From assembly GCA_947627725.1 (NCBI GenBank), contig CANQXE010000008.1, positions 1-64,000 of the forward strand: a stretch of DNA of 64,000 nt, written 5' to 3'. Position 1 is the first letter of the stretch; every line of letters starts with the position of its first letter. The notes beneath the pieces are model-generated. The model did no database searches and had not been told where the DNA came from. It saw only the letters and a list, made by a program, of their open reading frames with translations. Shown one piece after another: positions 1 through 7,417 of this stretch. Source of the stretch: an uncultured Clostridia bacterium (GTDB lineage: Bacteria; Bacillota; Clostridia; Oscillospirales; Acutalibacteraceae). Position numbers and translations under genes: made by a program.

Positions 1-30
1 TGTCTCATTTTTTTATCTTTTTTCATAAAA

Positions 31-67
31 ATAAATGTTGAGGCTCTTCCGTTACCCCAACATTTAT
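31..67. terminator. Inverted repeat near the left window edge
   Basis: A 10-bp perfect stem (31-40 with 58-67) closes over a 17-nt loop. Read on the minus strand it is followed by an interrupted T-rich run. It may be a second terminator for the minus-strand operon, or belong to a gene left of the window. Confidence 0.4.
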
Positions 68-78
68 TATAGAACCAC

Positions 79-115
79 AAAAAACCACTGATGACGGCTC
101 ATCAGTGGTTTTTAA
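79..115 (-). terminator. Rho-independent terminator after yhhQ
   Basis: A 14-bp stem (81-94 with 99-112) has a four-base loop and, on the minus strand, a run of Ts. It would end the queL-yhhQ transcript. Its A/T flanks would also allow use from the plus strand. Confidence 0.75.
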
Positions 116-135
116 CAAATTATAATAACAGTATA

Positions 136-225
136 TTACCAAAGATGAACACAGCAAATATATCCCATACGTGCATAGCACATGGAATCAATTGCTCTGT
201 TCACTTTAATGCTGAAATTTGACAT
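136..225 (-). CDS. Possible 29-residue small protein downstream of yhhQ
   Basis: An ATG at 225 is preceded on the minus strand by an AGAGG ribosome-site-like element about ten bases upstream and runs 29 codons to TAA at 136-138. The product would contain three cysteines (a Cys-Tyr and a Cys-Cys near the C-terminus) and one Trp. It lies between yhhQ and the operon terminator, so it would be co-transcribed. I recognise no family, and so short a frame can arise by chance. Only the ribosome site and position support it. Confidence 0.2.
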   Translation of the reverse strand: MSNFSIKVNRAIDSMCYARMGYICCVHLW

Positions 226-259
226 AACGATATTACCTCTTTTGTGTATGGTAACATAA

Positions 260-982
260 TCATTTATCCGTGTCAATGTTCATTTGAGATGTTTTTTTAT
301 CGTGTATTCTTCTCGCAATGTAGACCGCCGGGGTGTCAAGCAGGCTTGTCGCAATGAAAATTACATAGCTTGAAAGGAAAATGGAAATAAGCGTTTTTGC
401 GTCGTACACTCCCCAGAATGCAAACAATGTGAACAGGAGTGTGTTGAGTATCTGGCTGATAAGCGTTGAGCCGTTATTTCTCAGCCAGAGAAATCTCCGT
501 TTATCGGAAAACCGTTTTTCGGTAAAAGCCCACCACTTATGATAAAGCCACACGTCGAAAAGCTGGCTGATTGCGTACACAACAAGCGATGAAATTATCA
601 TACGGGGCGTATTTGAAAACACATTCTTGATTGAACCGAAAATAAAATCATTTTCACTCGGCACATAGATGAGCCAGCTCTGCGAAAGAAAAAGGAAAAA
701 GAGCGTGGAGAATATGCCAAGCCATACCGCCTTGTTCGCCTCCTTCCTGCCCTCGCATTCGGACAGAATATCGGTTACTAAAAATGTTGAGGCGAAAAGC
801 ACGTTGCCGAGGGTCTGCTCCATTCCGAAGGCATTGATAAGTATCGCAACCTCAATATTCGCAAGGACTGTCGCGATTGCGGATATGCAGAACAGTCCTG
901 TCTTTCCGAAAAATTTATATGCCGCAACAACTGCCGCGAATATGAAAATTACCGAGCATATTAAAAGTAATTCATTAATCAT
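260..982 (-). CDS. yhhQ: Queuosine precursor transporter, YhhQ/VUT family
   Basis: Integral membrane protein of about 240 residues with roughly six hydrophobic segments. Members of this family import queuosine precursors (preQ0, preQ1 or queuine) for tRNA modification. Visible family signatures are DILSE at residues 71-75 and the RNNGSTLISQ segment near 168-177. The start is taken as ATG at 982, behind GGAG on the minus strand; a TTG at 1000 in the same frame is less likely. It follows the QueL-like radical SAM gene, ending just past its stop and almost overlapping it, so the two are probably translationally coupled. Substrate among the Q precursors cannot be read from sequence; the neighbour suggests the free base queuine. 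Confidence 0.85.
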   Translation of the reverse strand: MINELLLICSVIFIFAAVVAAYKFFGKTGLFCISAIATVLANIEVAILINAFGMEQTLGNVLFASTFLVTDILSECEGRKEANKAVWLGIFSTLFFLFLSQSWLIYVPSENDFIFGSIKNVFSNTPRMIISSLVVYAISQLFDVWLYHKWWAFTEKRFSDKRRFLWLRNNGSTLISQILNTLLFTLFAFWGVYDAKTLISIFLSSYVIFIATSLLDTPAVYIARRIHDKKTSQMNIDTDK

Positions 983-983
983 A

Positions 984-1679
984 TCAGTCACCCACTCCAA
1001 AATCTGTATTATTAATCAATATATCAATCCTGTTGTTATCCCTGTATTTAGGGTAAAGATAATTCATAAAGCTGTTTATGACATTTTTATCAGGCTTGAT
1101 ATCGGTTGTGTTCTTGCACATAATGTTCAGGCATATTCTCTCAAAATATCTCAGACCGAGAATTATGTCATTTTCCATTGACGGAACAGTTTGTCCGCAT
1201 ATGCCGAATAAGAAATTTGCCTCGTCAAAATTCCTTGATATAATCCCGGGACTGTGTTCATTAATGCCTTTATGAAGAAAATTTTCCCTGAAATCATAGT
1301 CAAAGGTTTCAAGACCTAATTTCATTTTAATAGTAAAATTCTTGAAATCCTCCCTGAGATTTTTTATTTGCCTGTCATAAAGGTAGTGGCTTTCAAAATG
1401 AATTGTTTTAATATGCTTATCATGGCATACGGATTTAATCAGATTTAAAGTGTTTTCATCAAGCTCAAAAACAGAGCCGCTGTTGATAACCTCCAAGTCG
1501 GAATATCTGCCCGTCACTTTTTCAAGCACAGACTTGTTGAGCAGGAAATTTTCCTTTTCATTATCATTTCTGTCAGTATGATAATCACAAAAGGCGCACT
1601 TTTTATAAATGCAGCCCTTACCGCGCAAAAGCACTATTTCACGCGGATTTTTTTCTTTAATTATACTGTATCTTTCCAT
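984..1679 (-). CDS. queL: Radical SAM enzyme, probable queuine lyase QueL
   Basis: Protein of 231 residues whose N-terminus carries three clustered cysteines at 23, 28 and 31, followed by Asp-Tyr-His, as expected for a 4Fe-4S radical SAM site. The first spacing is four residues instead of the canonical three. QueL enzymes of Clostridia cleave imported queuine to give preQ1 and are encoded beside YhhQ transporters. That context, the small size and the structured leader upstream support the assignment, which remains an inference. The stop codon lies almost against the yhhQ start. No strong ribosome site precedes ATG 1679, because the leader terminator hairpin occupies that region; translation may depend on its opening. 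Another small radical SAM enzyme of Q metabolism is the main alternative. Confidence 0.6.
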   Translation of the reverse strand: MERYSIIKEKNPREIVLLRGKGCIYKKCAFCDYHTDRNDNEKENFLLNKSVLEKVTGRYSDLEVINSGSVFELDENTLNLIKSVCHDKHIKTIHFESHYLYDRQIKNLREDFKNFTIKMKLGLETFDYDFRENFLHKGINEHSPGIISRNFDEANFLFGICGQTVPSMENDIILGLRYFERICLNIMCKNTTDIKPDKNVINSFMNYLYPKYRDNNRIDILINNTDFGVGD

Positions 1680-1800
1680 AAATTAAAAAAGCGTCCGCAG
1701 GATTATCCTAAGGACGCAATACGGCTACTGCCTTTCTCCCTTAGTTTTGATTGACGCATACCTATCGGCACCGTCAGGCAGGATGGTTTCGAACTGCCTT
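1680..1800 (-). ncRNA. Structured 5' leader of queL-yhhQ, candidate preQ1/queuine-responsive riboswitch
   Basis: About 120 transcribed bases separate a strong promoter from queL. The hexamer AGGCAG occurs twice on the minus strand (1799-1794 and 1733-1728). One CTGCCT (1781-1776) lies between them and can pair with either copy. A GACG/CGTC hairpin follows the first pairing. The leader ends in a GC-rich stem (1717-1712 with 1696-1691) plus six Ts directly before the start codon, so it is both a terminator and a likely block on the ribosome site. The operon function suggests a Q-precursor ligand. I could not match it to preQ1 class I, II or III from memory. Confidence 0.55.
1691..1717 (-). terminator. 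Leader terminator in front of queL
   Basis: Stem GCGTCC/GGACGC with an inner TAGGAT-ATCCTG-like extension, followed on the minus strand by TTTTTT and then the queL ATG twelve bases after the stem. The position fits attenuation control. Confidence 0.7.
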
Positions 1801-1806
1801 TTAAGT

Positions 1807-1834
1807 ATTATATCATTTAAAGCGCGTTTGTCAA
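1807..1834 (-). promoter_or_regulatory. Sigma-A promoter for queL-yhhQ
   Basis: On the minus strand TTGACA (1834-1829) and TATAAT (1812-1807) are both perfect consensus hexamers, separated by 16 bases. Transcription would begin near 1800, leaving the structured leader. Confidence 0.85.
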
Positions 1835-1845
1835 TTATTTGTTTA

Positions 1846-2865
1846 TCAGATTATTTTTTTCTTGGAGGATATATCCATAATAATCACAAAGCAGCCGATT
1901 ATCATTAATACTGAAAGAGCAATATTTACACTTGAAAATTGTACAACGCCTATGCTCGTATTTGAAAAAACCGTAACATCTATAGGAATTAACAGTAAAA
2001 GAAGCTTTGTTATACAGTAGGAAAGGAGTCCGCCTAAAATTCTGAAAAAAAGGAAATCATAATATTTCATTTTTGTCCTTGTTATGACGGAAAGGAGCTG
2101 AAAATGAATACAAAGTCCGCCAAAGGACAAATAAGCGCCGAGCTGTGCCAACGGATATGAGCTGTTGCCGCATACGCCGCCTGTTATTTCAATAAACGGC
2201 ATAAGCTCTTTGGGAATAGAAAAGATTTTGTTAATTGCTGAAAAAAGAATGATAAACGCAGTTATATTGAGAACCGATTTGATTGCACTGTCAGTGGCGG
2301 CGGTCAAAGCGTCGCCAAAGCCTGTTTCCTCCGTATAGGAATAATAGCTTTGCGGTTTTCTCTTTTCACTGAAGGACAGAATAAGTCCGATAATAACAGA
2401 AGAAATAACATTTGAGAGGAATAAAATCACCCCTGCCTTTGTACTGCCGAGAGTAGCCGCGCCGACTGCTGTTATTATAAATCCGCACCCTCCGCAAAAG
2501 TTGAATCTAAGGAGTCTTTGTGCCTGCTTTTCATCAATTTCGCCTTTAATAAAAAGCTCGTTTGTTAGCAGCGCACCTGTGGGATATCCTCCTATTAATC
2601 CGAAAAATATGGCCGGGAAGGTAACCTGTGGCAGATTGAAAACATATACGCTGATAAATCCGAAGGCTTTTGCTATTATGTCCTTAGCGCTTGTTTTCAT
2701 AATGATAAAAAAGATTATTAAAAGCGGGGTAAGGCTCGGTATAATCGTATTTTGCGAGAGTGTTAATCCCTCAAGAGCGCCTGCCCTCGCATCCTTGGAA
2801 AAAATTATTAATATGCCTGCAACCGCGATAAGAATTACAAGCGTTAGAACATTTTTCCTTTTCAT
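1846..2865 (-). CDS. ylbJ: Sporulation integral membrane protein, YlbJ family
   Basis: Protein of 339 residues with about eight hydrophobic segments and the nucleoside-recognition/gate fold signature GGYPTG at residues 92-97, followed by a Cys-Gly-Gly-Cys-Gly segment near 124. YlbJ proteins in Bacillus and Clostridia are membrane proteins needed for proper spore formation; the transported molecule, if any, is not established. ATG 2865 sits behind AGGTGG. It is the last gene of the dusB-nagA-trmL direction, with a 73-base gap after trmL, and ends just before the queL promoter. Its presence is the clearest sign that this organism belongs to a sporulating lineage. Confidence 0.75.
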   Translation of the reverse strand: MKRKNVLTLVILIAVAGILIIFSKDARAGALEGLTLSQNTIIPSLTPLLIIFFIIMKTSAKDIIAKAFGFISVYVFNLPQVTFPAIFFGLIGGYPTGALLTNELFIKGEIDEKQAQRLLRFNFCGGCGFIITAVGAATLGSTKAGVILFLSNVISSVIIGLILSFSEKRKPQSYYSYTEETGFGDALTAATDSAIKSVLNITAFIILFSAINKIFSIPKELMPFIEITGGVCGNSSYPLAQLGAYLSFGGLCIHFQLLSVITRTKMKYYDFLFFRILGGLLSYCITKLLLLLIPIDVTVFSNTSIGVVQFSSVNIALSVLMIIGCFVIIMDISSKKKII

Positions 2866-2938
2866 ATTACCACCTAAAAATAATATGAAAAAACGGCAGT
2901 TATAATAACCACCGCCAATTTATATATATTTAATTACC

Positions 2939-3439
2939 TCACCACTCGTATTTTGTCAGCTTCCCTTTTTGTGAAAGCGCGGGGTACCCCCACTGTCTCA
3001 GTACCTCATATGTACCGACGCACACGGCGTTTGACAAATTAAGACTTCTGATTATTCCCCTCATCGGAACTCTTACACAGGTGTCGTGATTTTTCTTGAG
3101 AAGTTCCTCGGGAAGTCCCTTAGTCTCCTTACCGAATACAAGATAAGCATTGTTTTCATACACCATATCGGAGTGGGCAATTTCCCCCTTAGTTGAGAAA
3201 TAATAAAACCTTCCGCCCTCGTTCTTTTTGAAAAATTCCTCTGTGCTGTCATAAAAAGTGATGTCAAGCTTGTCCCAGTAATCAAGACCTGCTCTTTTCA
3301 CCTGCTTGTCAGTAATCTGAAAACCCATAGGACCCACAAGGTGCAGCCTTGCTCCGGTTGCCGCACAGGTGCGTGCAATATTTCCCGTGTTCTGCGGAAT
3401 TTCAGGCTCTATGAGCACAATATTAAGCGAGTATTCCAT
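2939..3439 (-). CDS. trmL: tRNA (cytidine/uridine-2'-O-)-methyltransferase TrmL
   Basis: SPOUT-class methyltransferase of 166 residues, the usual length for TrmL/CspR. It methylates the ribose of the wobble nucleotide 34 in tRNA-Leu isoacceptors, using SAM bound in a C-terminal trefoil knot. The N-terminal EPEIPQNTGNIAR motif (residues 11-23), the FGKETKGLP segment in the middle and the RSLNLSNAV segment near the C-terminus are all intact. Its start lies 17 bases inside the end of nagA, so expression is probably coupled. It is one of several tRNA-modification genes in this window, with dusB directly upstream in the operon and the Q genes nearby. Confidence 0.93.
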   Translation of the reverse strand: MEYSLNIVLIEPEIPQNTGNIARTCAATGARLHLVGPMGFQITDKQVKRAGLDYWDKLDITFYDSTEEFFKKNEGGRFYYFSTKGEIAHSDMVYENNAYLVFGKETKGLPEELLKKNHDTCVRVPMRGIIRSLNLSNAVCVGTYEVLRQWGYPALSQKGKLTKYEW

Positions 3440-4538
3440 TTATATAAACCTCTTTGATATTTAAATTTTCGTCAAGGAAAACGAGGTCGGCACACTTTCC
3501 CGTCTGAATTGAGCCGATTTTGTTGTCCTCTTTTATTGCTCTTGCGGGATTGATTGTACAGGATTTCAGCGCTGTTTTAAAATCAATTCCGAAGCGTATG
3601 AGATTTTTAAATTCAGTATGTATATTTGTTATTGACGCGGCAATCGTACCGTCTGAAAGCACGGCGTATCCGCCGTTTTCTTTAACAAAAACCTGCTGAC
3701 CTCCAAGCTCAAACTCTCCTTCACCGAGACCGGCGCCACGCATAGAGTCGCTGACGACAATCGCTCTGTTCTCTCCGAGTATGTCAAACGCGTTTCTTAA
3801 AACAGCGGGGCAGATATGACCACCGTCGCAGATGAGCTCGCACATAACTCTCTCGTCATCAAGCGCGGTACCGACAACGCCTGCCTCACGGTGCGTCATA
3901 GGCGTCATTGCATTAAAAAGATGAGTAGCGTGCTTGATTCCACAGTCAACGGCTGTTTTACATTCTTCGGCATTTGCGGACGAATGACCTATTGAAACAG
4001 TGCATTTTTTGCTTGCGTATTTTATAAATTCATCACTTTCAAACGCTTCCGGAGCTACTGTTATCAGCTTGATTTTTTCATTGCTTACGGAATATAATTC
4101 ATTAAATTCATCAATAGAGCCTTTGCGGATGTAATTGCCGTTTTGCGCTCCTTTTTTGCTCATCGCGATATAAGGACCCTCGAGATTAATGCCTGCAATT
4201 TTCGCGCCATAGCTCTTATATTGGGCGATTACGCTCATAATCTCAATAAGCCTTTTCTGAGAAAGCGTCATTGTTGTAGGGCAAAAGGAGGTTATTCCGT
4301 GCCGTGCTAATTCTTTTGACATTATATCAAGGCTTTCTTCGCTCGCGTCGCTTGCATCACCGCCTCCGCAGCCGTGAATATGAATGTCGACAAGGCCGGG
4401 GATAAGCAAAAGCCCGCTCATATCTTTGCCCTCTTTGGCGAGTATTCCGATTTGCTTTATCATTCCGTTTTCAATTTCAATATCGCCGAATTCCTTTTCA
4501 AAAAGCTCATTGTAAAAGGTGCAGTTTTTAAAAATCAT
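3423..4538 (-). CDS. nagA: N-acetylglucosamine-6-phosphate deacetylase
   Basis: Amidohydrolase of 371 residues that removes acetate from N-acetylglucosamine-6-phosphate, feeding amino-sugar catabolism and wall recycling. Key features seen: the metal-site HIH at residues 53-55 followed by a GCGGG turn, the LEGPY glutamate near residue 124, the conserved HLFNAM histidine near residue 207, and the catalytic aspartate in the VSDSMRGAG segment near 266. Its ATG shares one base with the dusB stop (TAATG). No nagB or PTS gene is next to it. It sits between tRNA-modification genes, so substrate-specific regulation is not evident. Confidence 0.93.
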   Translation of the reverse strand: MIFKNCTFYNELFEKEFGDIEIENGMIKQIGILAKEGKDMSGLLLIPGLVDIHIHGCGGGDASDASEESLDIMSKELARHGITSFCPTTMTLSQKRLIEIMSVIAQYKSYGAKIAGINLEGPYIAMSKKGAQNGNYIRKGSIDEFNELYSVSNEKIKLITVAPEAFESDEFIKYASKKCTVSIGHSSANAEECKTAVDCGIKHATHLFNAMTPMTHREAGVVGTALDDERVMCELICDGGHICPAVLRNAFDILGENRAIVVSDSMRGAGLGEGEFELGGQQVFVKENGGYAVLSDGTIAASITNIHTEFKNLIRFGIDFKTALKSCTINPARAIKEDNKIGSIQTGKCADLVFLDENLNIKEVYINGILA

Positions 4539-5503
4539 TACTCATTTTCCTTCGCAATTCTGTATGCAAGCTCCTCAAGCTGTTCAAAGCGTTCAAGCTG
4601 ACCGATTTCACGTCTGAAAGCCGCGCTGCCCCGAAGTGCCTTTGTATAATATGCCGCATGGTGCCTTGCCTCACGCATAGCGGTATATTCTCCCTTATAG
4701 TCAATAATCTTTTTAATATGCCTGAGCATAACAATCATTTTTTCATTAACGCCGACTTCAGGCAAAACTCTGCATTCACCGAGATAGGCGTTAAGCCTCT
4801 TGAATAGCCAAGGATTGCCGAGAGCGCCTCTGCCTATCATAATTGCGTCGCAGTTGGTCTTTTCAAGCATTAATGCTGCCGACTGCTCGTCTCTTATGTC
4901 GCCGTTTCCGATAACTGGGATGGAAACCGATTGCTTAACCTTCGCAATAATGTCGTAGTCAACATTACCGGAATACATCTGCATTCTCGTTCTGCCGTGA
5001 ACGGTAATTGCCGACGCACCGTTTTTTTCGGCGAGCCGGGCAAGCTCAACGGCGTTTATATTATCATTGTCCCAGCCCTTTCGTATTTTAACTGTGACAG
5101 GAATTGAAACCGCCTGCGAGACCGCTTTGACGATTTCACCCGCAAGCTCAGGCTTTTTCATAAGGCTTGCTCCGCCGCCGTTCATAGCGATTTTCGGAGC
5201 GGGGCAGCCCATATTTATATCAATAATCTGCGGCTTATACTCAAGACATTTTACAGCCGCTTTTGCCATGATTTCTGGGTCATCGCCGAAAATTTGCGCG
5301 CCTGCGGGATTTTCGGTTTCACCGAGGATTAAAAGCTCACGGCTTTTTTTGTCCCCCATTGTAAAGCCCTTTGCCGATACCATTTCGGTAACCGTATAGC
5401 CTGCCCCGTAGCTTATGCACAGCTCACGGAAGGCTCTGTCGGCAATTCCTGCCATAGGGGCAAGGCATATTCCGTTTTTAATTTCAACGTCTTTTATTTT
5501 CAT
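4538..5503 (-). CDS. dusB: tRNA-dihydrouridine synthase, DusB type
   Basis: FMN-dependent reductase of 321 residues that converts uridines in the tRNA D-loop to dihydrouridine. The N-terminal TIM barrel carries APMAGI (15-20), the catalytic-cysteine motif INMGCPAPK with Cys100, the TVKIRKGW strand and the VHGRTR motif that contacts flavin and tRNA. The small helical C-terminal domain follows. It is the promoter-proximal gene of a minus-strand operon with nagA and trmL. A -10 hexamer TATAAT lies at 5539-5534. It is divergent from obg. Confidence 0.92.
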   Translation of the reverse strand: MKIKDVEIKNGICLAPMAGIADRAFRELCISYGAGYTVTEMVSAKGFTMGDKKSRELLILGETENPAGAQIFGDDPEIMAKAAVKCLEYKPQIIDINMGCPAPKIAMNGGGASLMKKPELAGEIVKAVSQAVSIPVTVKIRKGWDNDNINAVELARLAEKNGASAITVHGRTRMQMYSGNVDYDIIAKVKQSVSIPVIGNGDIRDEQSAALMLEKTNCDAIMIGRGALGNPWLFKRLNAYLGECRVLPEVGVNEKMIVMLRHIKKIIDYKGEYTAMREARHHAAYYTKALRGSAAFRREIGQLERFEQLEELAYRIAKENE

Positions 5504-5533
5504 ACTTAAAATATAATTCCTTAGAATGTTATG

Positions 5534-5539
5534 ATTATA
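5534..5539 (-). promoter_or_regulatory. Probable -10 element for dusB operon
   Basis: Perfect TATAAT on the minus strand, 31 bases upstream of the dusB ATG. No clear -35 hexamer is visible at the right distance. Confidence 0.5.
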
Positions 5540-5664
5540 CTATCACAATTTATATATAAAAGCAATTAAAGAACAGGAATATATAATTTAAGATTTCCTG
5601 CATATTGCATTTTTTGCTTAATTTTGTTAATATTCATATTAAGAAATCAAAAGGAATGTTACTT

Positions 5665-6936
5665 ATGTTTGTCGATATTGCGAGAATAAAAATAAAAGCG
5701 GGCGACGGCGGAGCGGGCGCGGTTGCCTTTCACCGTGAAAAATATGTTGCGGCAGGCGGACCCGACGGCGGAGACGGCGGTAAGGGCGGAGATATCGTTT
5801 TTGTCGTCGACGATAATCTGACAACTCTTGCCGATTTTCGATATAAAAGGAAATATTCAGCAAAAAACGGAGAAAACGGACGGGGCTCTCGCCAGTACGG
5901 GAAAAAAGCACCCGACCTTGAAATAAAGGTGCCGAGAGGTACTGTTATACGCGAGGTGAATTCAGGCGCTGTTATGGCGGATATGAGTAAAACAGAGCGG
6001 TTTGTCGCCGCAAAGGGCGGCAAGGGAGGCTGGGGGAATATCCATTTTGCAACTCCGACCCGCCAGGTGCCGCGCTTTGCGAAGCCCGGTATGCCAGGCG
6101 AGGAGTGGGAGGTTTCCCTTGAGCTTAAGCTCCTTGCCGATGTGGGACTTCTGGGATATCCGAGCGTTGGTAAATCAAGCCTTATTTCTGTCGTAAGCCA
6201 GGCAAAGCCGAAAATTGCCGACTACCATTTCACTACGCTTGTGCCTAATTTGGGCGTCGTTTCAATGGGGGAGGGCAATTCGTTTGTTATTGCCGATATT
6301 CCGGGACTTATTGAAGGCGCGAGCGAGGGAATAGGTTTAGGTCACGAGTTTTTGCGCCACGTTGAGCGGTGCAGACTTCTTGTTCACATTGTTGATGTCA
6401 GCGGACACGAGGGCAGAAATCCCGTTGAGGATTTTGAACAAATAAACGAAGAGCTTGTGAAGTTTAATCCCGAGCTTGCAAAGAAGCCCCAGATTGTTGC
6501 GGGCAACAAAATTGATATGGCGGAGCCTGAGCAGATTGAGAAATTTAAGAATTATGTTGAGACAAAGGGCTATGAGTATTATTCAATCTGCGCACCGATT
6601 ATGGAGGGAACACAGGAGCTTATGAACGCTGTGTGGAACAAGCTCAAAACACTACCCCCGATTAAGGAATATGCGACTGAGGAAATTCCTTTTGAGTCGC
6701 TCATAAAGGACGATAAAGGCTTTAAAATCACGGTTGAGGACGGCAATTATTATATTGTCGAGGCAAGCTGGTTCCCGAAGGTACTCAAAGGAATAGATGT
6801 TGAGGATTATGAGGCGCTTCAGTATATGCAGCGTGTTCTTGAAAAAAGCGGTGTGTTTGACGCGCTTAAGGAAAAGGGAATACAGGAGGGCGACATAGTT
6901 TCAATCTACGATATTGAGTTTGAATATATACCTTAA
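5665..6936 (+). CDS. obg: Obg family GTPase (CgtA)
   Basis: Essential ribosome-associated GTPase involved in 50S maturation and stress signalling. From ATG 5665 the protein has 423 residues, the size of Gram-positive Obg with its C-terminal OCT domain. It has a glycine-rich Obg fold (1-158), Walker A GYPSVGKSS (164-172), DIPGLIEGA switch region near 211, a GNKID guanine motif, and the OCT domain from about 345. ATG 5665 is chosen because AAAGG lies 11 bases upstream and MFVD is the usual Obg N-terminus; ATG 5656 in the same frame cannot be excluded. It is transcribed alone. Confidence 0.96.
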   Translation: MFVDIARIKIKAGDGGAGAVAFHREKYVAAGGPDGGDGGKGGDIVFVVDDNLTTLADFRYKRKYSAKNGENGRGSRQYGKKAPDLEIKVPRGTVIREVNSGAVMADMSKTERFVAAKGGKGGWGNIHFATPTRQVPRFAKPGMPGEEWEVSLELKLLADVGLLGYPSVGKSSLISVVSQAKPKIADYHFTTLVPNLGVVSMGEGNSFVIADIPGLIEGASEGIGLGHEFLRHVERCRLLVHIVDVSGHEGRNPVEDFEQINEELVKFNPELAKKPQIVAGNKIDMAEPEQIEKFKNYVETKGYEYYSICAPIMEGTQELMNAVWNKLKTLPPIKEYATEEIPFESLIKDDKGFKITVEDGNYYIVEASWFPKVLKGIDVEDYEALQYMQRVLEKSGVFDALKEKGIQEGDIVSIYDIEFEYIP

Positions 6937-6969
6937 CAAGATAAAGAGAAATATAATATATTTGTTAAG

Positions 6970-7012
6970 AAAAGCAGCATCTGTAATTATGAAATGAACA
7001 GTGCTGCTTTTA
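6970..7012. terminator. Bidirectional terminator between obg and the XRE gene
   Basis: A 10-bp stem AAAAGCAGCA/TGCTGCTTTT with additional CTGT/ACAG pairing inside serves the convergent obg and XRE transcripts. Confidence 0.7.
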
Positions 7013-7029
7013 ACTATGCTATTAAAATA

Positions 7030-7308
7030 TTAATGCTTTTTTAAATCCCGGATAATTTGTTCAATGTGTGCAATTTCTGTTGTTGATAATCCATCGACAT
7101 TGATTGAAATTTTATTTTCCCTGTCAAGCAGATAATCTGTTGTAACAGAAAAGCAATCAGCAATTTTAACAAGCATATCAACAGATGGTTGAATATTGTT
7201 GTTTTCCCAGTTGGATATTGTTTGCTTGGTAACAGAAAGTCTCTGTGCCAATTCGACCTGATTTAAGCTATGGGAAAGGCGTAACTCTTTAATTCGTAAA
7301 CCTAACAA
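7030..7308 (-). CDS. XRE-family helix-turn-helix regulator
   Basis: Small regulator of 92 residues. An HTH_3 domain occupies about residues 4-60, with the recognition region around SVTKQTISNWENN, and is followed by a short helical tail that may dimerise. The start is TTG at 7308 behind AAAGGAG six bases upstream. It is divergent from the zinc-ribbon membrane protein. The 109-base intergenic region contains a perfect 17-bp palindrome and a second half-related site overlapping the neighbour's promoter. This suggests it represses both itself and the neighbour. The inducing signal is unknown. Confidence 0.85.
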   Translation of the reverse strand: MLGLRIKELRLSHSLNQVELAQRLSVTKQTISNWENNNIQPSVDMLVKIADCFSVTTDYLLDRENKISINVDGLSTTEIAHIEQIIRDLKKH

Positions 7309-7330
7309 TTTAATCTCCTTTCGACAATTA

Positions 7331-7347
7331 TTACAATACTATTGTAA
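7331..7347. promoter_or_regulatory. Palindromic operator O1
   Basis: Perfect palindrome TTACAATA-C-TATTGTAA, located 23 bases upstream of the XRE start codon and therefore likely over its own promoter. The same TTACAATAC core recurs inverted at 7379-7387. Confidence 0.65.
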
Positions 7348-7356
7348 TAAAAAGTA

Positions 7357-7387
7357 TTGACTTTATAAAAATACTATGGTATTGTAA
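7357..7387 (+). promoter_or_regulatory. Promoter and operator O2 for the zinc-ribbon protein
   Basis: TTGACT (7357-7362), a 17-base spacer and TATTGT (7380-7385) form a promoter. The -10 lies inside GTATTGTAA, the inverse complement of the O1 half-site TTACAATAC, so a repressor bound there would block RNA polymerase. Confidence 0.55.
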
Positions 7388-7417
7388 TAATTGACTTAAC
7401 AAAGAAGGAGAATTAAA

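Noticed and set aside
1680-1800. Cyclic-di-GMP riboswitch or SRP RNA in the queL leader
   Set aside because: Neither the GEMM conserved bases nor the SRP GGAAGCAGC core is present on either strand.
5663-6023. Long minus-strand frames inside obg
   Set aside because: They are complements of the glycine-rich Obg repeats, with Arg/Pro-rich translations and no family resemblance.
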